Shown: positions 34,045 to 46,300 of the stretch, one piece after another | How positions within the stretch are numbered: position 1 is the stretch's first letter | How the letters are laid out: each line of letters begins with the position of its first letter | DNA from: CAVSJO01 sp963728445 | Lineage (GTDB): Bacteria > Gemmatimonadota > Gemmatimonadetes > Longimicrobiales > RSA9 | Assembly: GCA_963728445.1 (NCBI GenBank) | Contig: CAVSJO010000007.1 | Location: 124,001-188,000 of the forward strand | Direction of reading: 5' to 3' | Length of the DNA stretch: 64,000 bases | The notes under the pieces: generated by a model | The model's input: only the letters and a program-made list of their open reading frames with translations | What the model was told of the DNA's origin: nothing | Databases searched by the model: none | Position numbers and translations under genes: made by a program

Positions 34045-34833
34045 ATGGCCTACGAATTCGATACGCTCGCGGTGGAGCGCGACGGACGGATCGCGACCGT
34101 CGTCGTCTCGCGGCCCGACAGGCTGAACGCCCTCAACGACGCGACGGTCGGGGAGCTGCGTGACGCTTTCGACCTCCTGGCGGAGGACGACGGCGTGGGT
34201 GGCATCGTCGTGACGGGGGCGGGAGAGAAGGCGTTCGTCGCGGGCGCCGACATCGCCGAGCTGTCCCGCATGGGGCCCCTCGATGGCATCCGCACGTCCC
34301 GGAAGGGACAGGACGCGTTCCGGTTCCTCGAAACGATGGGCAAGCCGGTCGTCGCCGCCATCAACGGGTACGCCCTCGGCGGCGGCCTCGAGCTGGCCCT
34401 CGCCTGCCACGTGCGCCTCGCATCGGAAAATGCCCGCCTCGGCCTGCCCGAAGTGAAGCTCGGCATCATCCCGGGCTACGGCGGCACCGTGCGCTTGCCC
34501 CGGCTCGTGGGGCGCGGCCGCGCTCTCGAGCTGATCCTCACCGGTGAGATGATCGACGCCGCCGAGGCCCACCGGATCGGCCTCGTGAACCGCGTCGTCC
34601 CCGCCGCCGAGCTGCGTGAGACCGCCGCGAAGCTGCTCTCGACCATGCTCGCCAACGGCCCCGTCGCCCTGCGCCTCGCCCTCGAGGCCGTCGACCGCGC
34701 CGCCGACACCGGCATGGAGGACGCACTCACCCTCGAGTCCAACCTGTTCGGCCTCCTGGCCGCCACCGAGGACATGCGGGAGGGCATGAGCGCCTTCCTC
34801 GAAAAGCGGAAGGCAGAGTTCCGCGGCCGGTAG
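34045..34833 (+). CDS. enoyl-CoA hydratase
   Basis: 262-residue crotonase-family enzyme hydrating short-chain trans-2-enoyl-CoA. It has the two oxyanion-hole regions (FVAGADIAEL and INGYALGGGLELALACHVRLAS), the first catalytic Glu in the PEVKLGIIPGYGGTVRL region, and the GEMIDAAEAHRIGLVNRVV segment. The ATG at 34045 gives a family-normal length; the frame is open upstream but reads through repeat DNA. Ribosome binding site is weak. It could work with the thiolase and 3-hydroxybutyryl-CoA dehydrogenase about 12-16 kb away. Confidence 0.92.
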   Translation: MAYEFDTLAVERDGRIATVVVSRPDRLNALNDATVGELRDAFDLLAEDDGVGGIVVTGAGEKAFVAGADIAELSRMGPLDGIRTSRKGQDAFRFLETMGKPVVAAINGYALGGGLELALACHVRLASENARLGLPEVKLGIIPGYGGTVRLPRLVGRGRALELILTGEMIDAAEAHRIGLVNRVVPAAELRETAAKLLSTMLANGPVALRLALEAVDRAADTGMEDALTLESNLFGLLAATEDMREGMSAFLEKRKAEFRGR

Positions 34834-34881
34834 CCTCGTGCCCGAGCCCCGCCCGACCGAAGCCTCCGGAGTCCCCAGAGG

Positions 34882-34917
34882 TTCCGAAGCCTCCGAAGAC
34901 TCCGAAGACTCCGGAAC
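34882..34917 (+). repeat. four copies of a 9-bp unit before recF
   Basis: TTCCGAAGC, CTCCGAAGA, CTCCGAAGA and CTCCGGAAC lie in the gap between the hydratase and recF. They are non-coding and probably arose by slippage. No DnaA box is present there. Confidence 0.6.
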
Positions 34918-34995
34918 CCGCTCCCGGGGGTCGGGCGCACGCGCGCGCACACGCGGGCGTTTGCTTTCGGGCGATCTTCGCGGTATCTTCGAAGG

Positions 34996-36147
34996 GTGCC
35001 GGTGAACGCTTCCGCCGTCCTGGCGTGCCGTGAGCTGCGGTTGCGGGAATTCCGGAACTTTCCGGCTCTGGACCTGGCGCTGCCGCCCGAAGGGGTGGTC
35101 ATCGTCGGGGACAACGGCTCGGGCAAGACGAACCTCCTGGAAGGGCTCTTCTACCTCGAAATCTTCCGCTCATTCCGCGGAGCCGCGGACGAGCAGCTCG
35201 TCCGCTTCGGGGCGGAGGCGTTTCACGTGCGCGGGCGCTTCGAGCGCGCGGGCGACCCGGCGCCCCGGGAGATCTCCGCGGGGTACGAGCGGAAGTCCCG
35301 GCGGAAGCGGGTGACGGTGGACGGGCTCGAGGCCGAGCGGCTGAGCGACGCCGTGGGCGGGGTCGGGGCCGTCGTGTTCTCGCCGGCGGACATCGCGCTC
35401 GTGGCCGGGCCACCCTCGGAGCGGCGCCGGTTCCTGGACATCGTGCTGTCCCTGAACCGCCCGGGCTACATGGCCGCGCTGCAGCGCTACCGGCAGGTGC
35501 TCCGGCAGCGGAACAGCATGCTCCGGGACGGGGCCGCACCGGCGCTGCTGGAGGCGTGGGAGGAGGGACTCGTCGAGGCCGGCGCCCGCGTGATCGCGAT
35601 CCGCGCCGCGTGGCTCCTCGAACAGGCGGAGGGCTTCTCGATCCGCGCGGCGCGCATCGGCGCGGGGACCGCGATGCGGATGGAGTACGACCCCGCCGTG
35701 CCGGTCCCCGGGGACCGGCCGCCATCACCGGCCGAGGCGGCCGAGGCATTCGCGGCCGAGCTGCGGCGCGTGGCGGAGCGGGAGCGGGACCGTGGGGTGA
35801 CCCTGGCCGGACCGCATCGGGACGACGTCGCCTTCCGGATGGGCGACGGGGACGCGGAGATCGACCTGCGGACCTACGGATCCGGCGGGCAGCAGCGCAC
35901 GGCGGCGCTGGCGCTCCGCATGGTCGAGGCGGAGACGATCCGCCAGGCACGGGGCGGCGAGCCGATCGTGCTGCTCGACGACGTGTTCGCCGAGCTCGAT
36001 CCCGGCCGCTCCGCCCGCATCCTGGAGCTGCTGGAGGAGGAGGAGCGCGGCCAGGTGATCCTGACGGCGCCGAAGGAGTCGGACCTGGAGGTCCGCCGGG
36101 GCGCGCTGTCCCGACTGCGCATCGAGGCGGGAAGGATCTTCGAGTGA
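34996..36147 (+). CDS. recF: DNA replication and repair protein RecF
   Basis: 383-residue SMC-like ATPase that loads RecA at gaps with RecO and RecR. It has Walker A GDNGSGKT (38-45), the ABC-like signature YGSGGQQRTAAL near residue 295 and Walker B PIVLLDDVFAELDPGRS. The GTG at 34996 starts just before the first strand (ELRLREFRNF). Its stop overlaps the DUF721 start by four bases (GTGA), and gyrB follows. dnaA and dnaN, which often precede recF, are not upstream here. Confidence 0.94.
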   Translation: MPVNASAVLACRELRLREFRNFPALDLALPPEGVVIVGDNGSGKTNLLEGLFYLEIFRSFRGAADEQLVRFGAEAFHVRGRFERAGDPAPREISAGYERKSRRKRVTVDGLEAERLSDAVGGVGAVVFSPADIALVAGPPSERRRFLDIVLSLNRPGYMAALQRYRQVLRQRNSMLRDGAAPALLEAWEEGLVEAGARVIAIRAAWLLEQAEGFSIRAARIGAGTAMRMEYDPAVPVPGDRPPSPAEAAEAFAAELRRVAERERDRGVTLAGPHRDDVAFRMGDGDAEIDLRTYGSGGQQRTAALALRMVEAETIRQARGGEPIVLLDDVFAELDPGRSARILELLEEEERGQVILTAPKESDLEVRRGALSRLRIEAGRIFE

Positions 36148-36467
36148 AGGGTCAGGACGGGAAGCCGATGCGCATCGGCGAGGCCGTCGCGAGATACCTC
36201 GAGCGAACGGGCCTCGCCGAGCGGGTCGATGAGGCCGGCGCCGTGCCCGACTGGAAGGACCGCGTCGGGGAGGGCATCGCGGAGGTGACGCGTCCGCTCA
36301 CCGTCTCCGGCGGGACCCTGATCGTGGGCGTACGCTCCAGCGCCTGGCTCATGGAGTTGAAGATGATGGAGCGCGAGATCCTGCGCCGCCTGAACGCGGG
36401 TCGGAAGCACGGCCGCATCGACGGCATCCGCTTCGTGATGGACGACGGCGAGGCGCGAGGTACGTGA
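36144..36467 (+). CDS. DUF721 (DciA-like) protein
   Basis: 107 residues matching DUF721, whose characterised members (DciA) load the replicative helicase in bacteria lacking DnaC. The family segment is WKDRVGEGIAEVTRPLTVSGGTLIVGVRSSAWLMEL followed by a helix ending in IDGIRFVM. Its start GTG overlaps the recF stop, and gyrB begins 61 bp later: a recF-DUF721-gyrB order common in many phyla. The gene is short but complete for the domain. Confidence 0.88.
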   Translation: MKGQDGKPMRIGEAVARYLERTGLAERVDEAGAVPDWKDRVGEGIAEVTRPLTVSGGTLIVGVRSSAWLMELKMMEREILRRLNAGRKHGRIDGIRFVMDDGEARGT

Positions 36468-36528
36468 GTCCACCCTCCGGCCAGACGGCCGGGCGGGCTC
36501 GAATCCAGCACCAGACAGACCACCGGTA

Positions 36529-38488
<1,960 letters not shown>

Positions 38489-38500
38489 GGACGTCGAGTC

Positions 38501-41300
38501 GTGACGCAGCGACGTCGCACACTCGTGTACGCCGCCGGGGGCGTCGTTCTCCTCGTGATCGGTCTGCTGCTCGTCGCGCCCCTTCTCTTTCGAGGCCCCG
38601 TCCAGAGGCGGCTGAAGGCGGCCGCCTCGTCGTCGCTGCACGCGCGCGTGGACTGGACCGGCCTCGACCTCGGCCTCATCGGCCATTTCCCGAACCTGAC
38701 GCTCCGGCTGCAGGACCTGACGGTGACGGGCGAGGACCGCTTCGACGGGGACACGCTGCTGGCCGTGCCCGACGCGTCGCTCGTCCTCGACCTGGGCAGC
38801 GTACTCGCGAGCCTGCGCGGCGGCGGCCCCGTCGTGGTCCGCTCCGTCTCCCTGGACCGCCCGCGCGTGCGGCTGCTCGTGCTGGGTGACGGCGCCGCCA
38901 ACTGGGACATCGCGCGCTCCCCCGACGCCGCCACGGCGCCCGCCGCGCCGTCGGGACGGGCGCTGAGCGTCAGCCTGCGCGGGCTCCAGATCTCGGACGC
39001 GCGCGTCACGATGGAGAACCGGCAGACGGGTACGACGGCCACCCTTGCCGGGCTTCGCCATACACTCTCGGGCGACTTCTCGAAGGCGCGCTTCGTACTG
39101 CACACACGGACCGTGGTGGACAGCGCCTACCTGAGGTTCGGCGGCGTCCCCTACCTCACCGGCGAGCGCCTTGCCCTGTCGGCGGCCATGGACGCGGACA
39201 TGGCCGCGCGGCGCTTCACGCTCGAGGACGACACGCTGCGTGTGAACGAGCTGGTGCTCGTGGCGGCCGGGTCGATCGAGCAGGATTCAGGCGACGTCGC
39301 CCTCGACCTCACCTTCGGCGCGCCGCGCGCGGACTTCCGCCAGATCCTCTCCCTCGTCCCGGCGATCTACACGAAGAGCTTCTCGAAGCTGCAGACGGAC
39401 GGACAGGTGTCGGTGGAGGGCAATGTGCAGGGCCGGCTGGGCAACGGCGCCTTCCCGTCCTTCGCCGTGAGCGCCGACGTCAGCAACGGGAGCTTCCGCT
39501 ACCCCGGCCTGCCGCTTCCCGCGCGCGACATCGCCCTGCACGTGGCCGTGACCAACCCCGGCGGTGGCGCCGACGCGACGGTGCTGGACCTCGATCGGTT
39601 CCACATCCGCATCGGCGAGAATCCCGTGGATGGCTCGCTGGTGCTGCGCACGCCGCTGTCGGATCCCGACGTCGCGTTCCGGGTGGCGGGCCGGGTCGAT
39701 CTGACGGACCTGCCGCGCACCATCGAGCTGGACAGCGTACGCGAGCTCCGCGGCGTGGTGAGCGCGGATGCCGCCATGCAGGCGCGGCTCTCCGACGTGC
39801 GCGGGGAGCACTACGATCGGGTCTCCGCCAGCGGGCGGATATCGGCGCGGGGGCTGCGCGCGGACGCCGCGGGGCTGAAGCGCCCCATCGCCGTCGACAC
39901 GGCCATGCTGCACCTCACGCCGCAGCGCGCCGAGCTTGCCGCTTTCCGCGCCCGCGCCGGGTCGAGCGATGTGGGCGCGACGGGCGAGCTGGACAACGTC
40001 CTCGCATTCGTGCTCGGCCGCGAGGACCTGCGCGGCAGCGCGCGGGTGGCCAGCAGGCGCGTCGACCTGAACGAGTGGCGCTCCGACGATGCCGCGCAGG
40101 CGGTTCCCGTGCCGGGCCGGGTGGACTTCGCTCTCGACGCGACGCTGGATACCGTGAACTACGCCGCGCTGACGCTTGTGGACGCGCGTGGAGCGATGCG
40201 CGTTCGGAACCGTCGGCTGACGCTGGAGAATTTTACGGCGGGCACGCTCGGCGGCACGCTGGGCATCGACGGCTACTACGAAACGCTCGACCCGAGCCGC
40301 CCGACGTTCGACGGCAAGGTGGCGCTCCGGTCGGTGACCGTGCCGGCGGCGTTCGCGAGCCTGAAGACGGTGCAGGCGTTCGCGCCCGTAGCGCGCTACG
40401 CCGAGGGTCAGGCGACCGTCCAGCTCCAGCTCAGCGGCGCCCTCGGGCAGGACCTCACACCCATCCTGACCTCCCTCGCAGGCGCCGGCGCCGTCTCCAC
40501 GAAGGGGATCGTGCTGAAGGACTTTCCGCCACTCGACGCGCTTACGGAGAAGCTCAAGCTGCAGCACCTGCCGAACCCGGGCTTCAAGGATCTCAGAGTC
40601 TTCGTTCACCATGCGCGACGGGCGCCTGGAAGTGCAGCCTTTCCGGACGCAGGTGGGCCAGGTGGCGGTGAATGTCGCAGGCTCGAACGGTACCGACGGC
40701 TCGCTCGACTACACCGTCGGCCTGACGGCACCGCGCGCCGTGCTCGGCGCCGATGCGGCGAGCGCGATCCGCAGCCTGGCCGAGCAGACCGGCCGCATGG
40801 GAGTGAGCCTCGACAGCGCCGCGACCGTCGGCCTGAACGTCAGGATCGGCGGCACGATCACGAAACCGACCATCAGCACGAGTCTCGGTGACGTGGCGGG
40901 GAACGCGCTTCAGGCAGCGAAGCAGGCCATCGAGGAGCAGGCCGCGCTCGGAAAGGCGCGGGTCGAGGAGCGCCTGGACTCCGCGGCGGCGGCCGCCACC
41001 GCGAAGGCGAGGGCCGACGCTGAGCGCGCGCTCGCGGACGCCGAGGAGAAGGCCGCGGCCATCCGAGCCGAGGCCCGGGCACAGGCGGACACACTTCGCG
41101 CGCGAGCCGCCGTGCGCATCGATTCCCTTGCTGCAAAGGCCACGAACCCCGTCGCACAGGCCGCTGCCCGCGCGGCGGCCAGGCGGTTGAAGGAGCAGAC
41201 CGACGCGCAGGCCGATGCACTCGTGAGGGCGGCGGACACGCGCGCCGACTCGCTGGTGGCGGCGGCTCGCAGGCGGATGGAACCCGACACCGCCAGGTAG
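38501..41300 (+). CDS. AsmA family protein, interrupted by a single-base frameshift
   Basis: AsmA-like proteins span the periplasm and help move phospholipids between membranes. The N-terminus has a membrane helix (YAAGGVVLLVIGLLLVAPLLF) then long beta-rich repeats typical of the family, with an alternation of GRDLQ-like strands. The frame changes near 40595-40600. Before it reads NPGFKDLR, after it reads SSFTMRDGRLEVQPFRTQ, the usual AsmA C-terminal block; removing one base, most likely G40598, joins them as 932 residues. The last 130 residues are Ala-rich and helical. The GTG at 38501 lies 12 bp after gyrB. Confidence 0.82.
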
Positions 41301-41325
41301 GATCGGGGGACCGGGACCCCCTACC
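41296..41325. terminator. weak hairpin between convergent genes
   Basis: GGTA and TACC at the ends and GGGGG/CCCCC in the middle can pair around an internal loop between the AsmA-like gene and the convergent cyclase gene. No T-tract is present. It may serve both strands. Confidence 0.35.
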
Positions 41326-42262
41326 GCACGCGCATCCCCTTCGCGGCGTCCCAGTGCAGGGCCTTTTCACTGCGCGCGAGCGGCGCCTCCGGCAGCTCAC
41401 CCACCCGTACGCCGTACTTCCAGTTCGCAGGGCAGATGGCCACGTACCGGGCGTAGCCGCCTGTCCCTCCCTGGAATTCGGGAAAGCCGATCGTTACGAG
41501 GCATCCCGTGGGAGGCACCTGGTCCAGATGCGCCACGCCCTCCGCCTGCGCGTAGCCGTGATGCATCAGCCAGTCCTCCCCCTCCAGCGTCGCCGTGGTG
41601 TCCGTGTCCAGCGGCTCGTGGCCGTGGAAGAGGATGTGGCGCTGGAGGTGGAGGAACTTCAGCGCCTCCAGCGAAACGCCGGGGAACGGCGTACGGGTGG
41701 CGAGCGAGGGATCCGGCCAGTCCTTCGACCAGTCGGAGCGTACCATCACAACGGCTCCCTCCGGGATGCGGCCATGCACGGCCTCGAACTTCTGAATGTC
41801 CGAGACCTGCAGGTGATAGCCGGGATGCTGCGCCACCGAGTCGACGATGGAGACGACCACCAGAGGCCGCACCGCGTACGTCGGCGGCAACTCGTCGATG
41901 GACGGGTACTCCGGCGCCCAGTGGGCCGGCGGGTCGAGCTGCGTTCCGTACTGGTCCGTGCTCAGCTCGTAGCGCGTCGCCGCGAATCCGTCCTTCGCGT
42001 ACGTGTAGGGCCGACCCGTTGCGGGATCCACCGTCGCTCCGAACTTCGCCGGCCCGAAGCCGTGCCAGACCGGTATCCGCGGAGTCAGCGTGTGGGTCAG
42101 GTCGACGTACTTCGCGCCCTTCAGCGATTGCTCGTAGACGGTCCACAGGTCCGCCGTCTGCGCGCCGCCCGGCGCGGGTCTCGCGCCTGAGCCGAGTCGC
42201 AGCGCGGCAAAGGCCGCCGCGCCGGCCAGCAAGATCGCGACTACGATGAATCCCATCCGCAT
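41321..42262 (-). CDS. cyclase family protein with altered metal motif
   Basis: 313 residues matching the cyclase/kynurenine formamidase-like metal hydrolase fold, behind an N-terminal signal or anchor (MRMGFIVVAILLAGAAAFAALR). The family motif HxGTHxDxPxH appears here as QYGTQLDPPAH (104-114): both leading His residues, normally zinc or manganese ligands, are Gln, while the Asp and last His are kept. Other family stretches, such as LTHTLTPRIPVW near the start and GRIPEGAVVMVRSDW, are present. Either it binds metal differently or it is inactive as a hydrolase. Substrate unknown. Confidence 0.78.
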   Translation of the reverse strand: MRMGFIVVAILLAGAAAFAALRLGSGARPAPGGAQTADLWTVYEQSLKGAKYVDLTHTLTPRIPVWHGFGPAKFGATVDPATGRPYTYAKDGFAATRYELSTDQYGTQLDPPAHWAPEYPSIDELPPTYAVRPLVVVSIVDSVAQHPGYHLQVSDIQKFEAVHGRIPEGAVVMVRSDWSKDWPDPSLATRTPFPGVSLEALKFLHLQRHILFHGHEPLDTDTTATLEGEDWLMHHGYAQAEGVAHLDQVPPTGCLVTIGFPEFQGGTGGYARYVAICPANWKYGVRVGELPEAPLARSEKALHWDAAKGMRVR

Positions 42263-42299
42263 TCCAACCTCCTGGAGAAGCGAGCCGCCAGCCGGGGCC

Positions 42300-43184
42300 C
42301 TATTTCAGCCGCTTCTCGAACCAGTGCTCCGCGTACCGCTCCTCGTTGAACGCTTCGACCTCCGCGTAGCCCGACGACCGGTACAGACCGATCGCCTCCT
42401 TCAATACGCCGTTCGTCTCGAGGCGGAGCGTCGTCATGCCCAGCTCCCCGGCCTCCTCTTCGATCCGCTCCAGCATCCGACGGCCGACGCCGAGGCCTCG
42501 CATCGAAGGGTCCACCCACATGCGCTTGATGGACCCCACGCCGGGCTCGAGCCCCTTGATCCCGCCGCCCGCCACTGGCTCGCCGTCCACCATCCCGACC
42601 AGGAACGTTCCCCGGGGGGCCGTCATCTCGGACGCCGCCGCCGGCAGGCTGCGGCCCGCGTCGAAGCCCGATGGAAAGCGCTCCGCCAGCTCCTCGAAGT
42701 AGCGCTCCACGCACCGCCGGGCCTCCCAGCTGGACGGATCGACCCGCTGGATCTCCAACCCACTCAGCCGCAGCAGCCGGGTGACGTCGGCCATTCCCTC
42801 CGCGAGCCGCGACCGCTGCCCCGGGCTCAGCGGCTCCAGCAGCGATGCCGCCAGCGCCTCCGCCCTCCCGTCGATCTCCGCCAGCTCCTCCCGGCCCGCA
42901 TCCGTCAGCTCCGCTCGCCGCACCCGCTCGTCCCCCGGCGTCGCTTCCACCCGCACCAGCCCCGCCGCCTCGAGGGAGCTCACCAGCCGGCTCATATACC
43001 CGGAATCCAGCCGCAGCCGGGAGCGCAGGTCCCTCAGCTCCGCGCCGGCCGCGCCGATCTCGAAGAGCACCCGCGACTCGCCGAGGGGCCGGGCCCGGCC
43101 CAGGAACTCCGCCTCCAGGCTGCCCGACCGCTGCGTCACCAGCCGGTGGAAGGCCCGCACGACACCGATCTGTTCCGCGTCCAT
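42300..43184 (-). CDS. MarR-family regulator fused to GNAT acetyltransferase
   Basis: 294 residues. The N-terminal 145 are a MarR winged helix (IGVVRAFHRLVTQRSGSLEAEF, then LRLDSGYMSRLVSSLEAAGLVRV with the recognition helix and TPGDERVRRAELTDAG in the wing). The C-terminal 140 are a GNAT domain with the acetyl-CoA loop RGLGVGRRMLERIEEEA. Such fusions occur in many bacteria as regulators of detoxification or metabolism. A 16-bp palindrome lies right before the ATG, so autoregulation is likely, and almost no leader remains for a ribosome binding site. Confidence 0.88.
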   Translation of the reverse strand: MDAEQIGVVRAFHRLVTQRSGSLEAEFLGRARPLGESRVLFEIGAAGAELRDLRSRLRLDSGYMSRLVSSLEAAGLVRVEATPGDERVRRAELTDAGREELAEIDGRAEALAASLLEPLSPGQRSRLAEGMADVTRLLRLSGLEIQRVDPSSWEARRCVERYFEELAERFPSGFDAGRSLPAAASEMTAPRGTFLVGMVDGEPVAGGGIKGLEPGVGSIKRMWVDPSMRGLGVGRRMLERIEEEAGELGMTTLRLETNGVLKEAIGLYRSSGYAEVEAFNEERYAEHWFEKRLK

Positions 43185-43186
43185 TG

Positions 43187-43202
43187 TCTGACTTTAGTCA
43201 GA
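43187..43202. promoter_or_regulatory. perfect palindrome at the start of the MarR-GNAT gene
   Basis: TCTGACT-TT-AGTCAGA has perfect 7-bp arms. It lies two bases before the ATG at 43184 on the transcribed strand, in place of a ribosome binding site. The TGACTWWAGTCA type of sequence fits a MarR dimer operator. Confidence 0.65.
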
Positions 43203-43334
43203 GAGCCCCGGCCCGTGCAAGGGTGTCGCGACCGCGGGGTCACGCGACCGGGGACGGGCGAGGCTTGGGCGGCATACAGCGCCGAGCCGCCGCTCAGCGA
43301 CGACGCGGCGGATCCGCGGCGGCCCGACTCGCCG

Positions 43335-46300
43335 CTAGTCCGAGCCGATGTGCACGTCGTGCATCAAGGCCCGGTAGCGGGCGGACTCTCGCACCGCATC
43401 GTACTGCGGAGACTGGGTGTAGTACCATGTCCAGGCACTTTGTGGACGCGTCCGCTCGAGCAGGTCCAGCGCCTTCGCGGTGTCACCCACTTCGATCAGA
43501 GCCACCCCGAGATAGTAGGCGTCGGTCGAGGACGGCCGGGCCGTGTCTGCCCGTGCGAGCGCCTGACCCAGAGCCTCACGGGCGCCGGCGCGGTCCCCCA
43601 GCCGTGCGCGTGCAGCCGCGAGAATGGCCAGCGCCGGAAGGCCGTAGTCGGGCCCGATCCGAAGGGCTGCTTCCGCATCGGCGCGAGCGCCCGTGGGGTC
43701 GCCTGTCTGGAGCCGGAAGCTGGCGCGGCCCGTGTAGGCGTAAGGCACGCTCGGGTCCGCGGCGACGGCGCTGTCGGAGAGTGCGAGCGCCGCACGTACA
43801 TCGCCCCGCCGAAGCGCGATACCCGCAAGCGGCACGAGCACCATCGCGCGAGACGGCTCCAGCTCCAGCGCGTGGCGGTAGGCGCGCTCGGCCTCATCGA
43901 ACCGGCCCATGGACATCAGCGTCTGACCGTACTGGTGAAAGGCCTCGGCGCTGCCTGGGTCCAGTGCGATCGCCCGCTCGAACGCGCTCAGCGCCCCGGT
44001 CGCCTGGATCGGATCCTTCAGGACCCGAAGATATGCGCGAGCAAGCCACGCGTCGGGGCTCGTGGAGTCGATATGGATCGCGTCATCGGCGATGGCGAGC
44101 GCGCGCGGCAGAAGTGAGTCCGCATCGAGTCCGTGGTAGGGCCATCCCCAATCGATCATCACCGATAGGGCATAGGCTTCGCGGGCGCGCGCGGCGGCGA
44201 AGCTCGGATCCAGCCGCTGGGCCGCCGCGTATTCAACCACCGCCCGAGCAACGCTCTCCGGCGTCCTGCGCGCGAGGGCGTGGTTCGCGCGGAGAAAGTG
44301 ATCGAACGCCGCCGGATCGTCGGTCGGGCCGCGCTCGAGCGCGAGCCGATCCGCCGGAGCGAGCCGTGCACGGACCTCTCGAGCCAGATCCACGGCCACC
44401 GAGGCCTCGACTTCGAGCAGACGCTCGCCTGTGAGATCGTACGTTGCGCTCCACGTCTGAACGCCATCCGACGTGCCGGTGAGCCGTAGGGCGACGCGCA
44501 CCACCTCCCCGCTGCGACGAACGCTCCCCTCTACGGCATAGGCGGCACCGAGGCGCCGGGCCGCTGACCAGCGGTCCTGACCGGCCGGTCGGAGTCCCTC
44601 GAGCGCAGACGGACTGAGGACACGCAGGTGCTGGAGTTGGCCCAGCCGCGAGGCCAGCTCATCCGCCAGGCCCGCCGACAGGTAGGCATCGGCGGAGTCC
44701 GCGGACAGGTTGTCCAGCCGAAACACCGCAATCGTGGGCGCTGGGGCCGAACGGCCGAGCACCCGTGCGCCCGCAGTCACTGCGAGGATGACGACCGCCG
44801 CTGCGGCGGCGATCAGCATCCACCGCCGTCGTGCGTTTCGCACTCCCGGCTGCGGGCCGGATGCCGGCATCGGAGACAGCGTCTCCATCAGGACGCGCCG
44901 AACGGCTCCGTGTCGCAGCTCGTAGCCGAGCCCCCCCGGTGACTCGTGGAGCAGGCGTCTCGACAGCAGTTCGTGCAGCGCGGAAGCGGCCTCGACGCCG
45001 CCCATCCCCGCGGCGCCGAACAGTCGTTCAGCTGCAAAGGGCGGCTCCAGATCGGTACCGGCCGCGAGAAGACGGCGCGCAGCCGGACCGAGCTGTGCCA
45101 GCCGGCGGAGCAGGAGGCCTCGCAGATCCGAGGGCACCGGTAAGGGGCCGCTGCTCCCCTCGATTCGCCAGACGCCGTCCGGCCCCGTTTGTAGCCGGCC
45201 GTCGTCAACGAGCTCCGTTACCAGTTCCGTGACGAAGAACGGGTTGCCCCTGCTCTCGTCGTACAGACGATCGGTGAGCGACTCCAGGTCCTCCGGACGA
45301 AGCTCGAGCATGGACGAGATCAGCGACCTGCAGTCGGATCTCGACAGCGGGGCCAGGCGAAGTCGGATCCAGTCACCGTCGCTCGGGGAGTGGTGGCCGT
45401 CCCCATTCGACGACGAAGGCGCGATCTGCGACGTCGCCAGAAGCATTATGCGCGCCGGAAGTCGCTTGCCGAGCTCGTCCAGCAGGCTGCGATCCGCGCC
45501 GTCGAGGAATTGAAGGTCGTCCATAAACAGGACGACAGGCGCCTCCGCGGCCACGGCAGCAAGGACCTCCCGGATGGACTCGACCATCACGCTCGGCGTA
45601 CCTCGCGCTTCCGGAAGGTCGGAGAATCGATTCCGCAGCGCGGGGACGAGCCGGGCGACCTCGGCAAGCGCCCGAGCGGAGGCGCCTGAAAGGCCGGGCG
45701 CCGTTCGAACGGGCGCGAGAAGCCGGCCGAGCGCCGCGTCGCGACTCGCAGGATCCGGCGCGGACGGGCCGCCGGGAGAATCCGTCGGCCGCGCCCGCGA
45801 GGCGAGTACCAGGGGCGGCTCCTCCGACCGGGAAAGGCCGCGAAGGAATTCGTTGCAGAGCCGGCTCTTGCCGGCGCCTTCTTCACCTTCAACGCAGATC
45901 GGGCGACCGCACCCCTCGAGCGCCCTCTGCCACCCGACGCGCAGCTTCTCCATCTCGCCCGAACGGCCGGTCAGCTCGGGCGAGAGCAGTGCGGCCGATG
46001 CCGGCAGGGCCGGATCGCGCAGGGCGGCTTTCAGCCGCGCCCATGTCGCCTCGACCTCCGCGCTCATCGTGAGCCCGGCGTCACGGAGGTGGACCTCGGC
46101 CTCCCGCAGCCGGGCCTCGGCTTCCGCGCCTCGTCCGTATCGGCGCAGCAGTTCGCAGACGTGCAGGACCGGCTCGGCAGAGAACGACGTCGTCCGCTGC
46201 CACTGCTCAGCACGGGCGAGTGCTTCGTCGAGGGATCCGGCCGCCGTCAGCGACTCGACCAGAGTTCGGAACGCGGCCTCGCGACGGACCCGGAGCCGCT

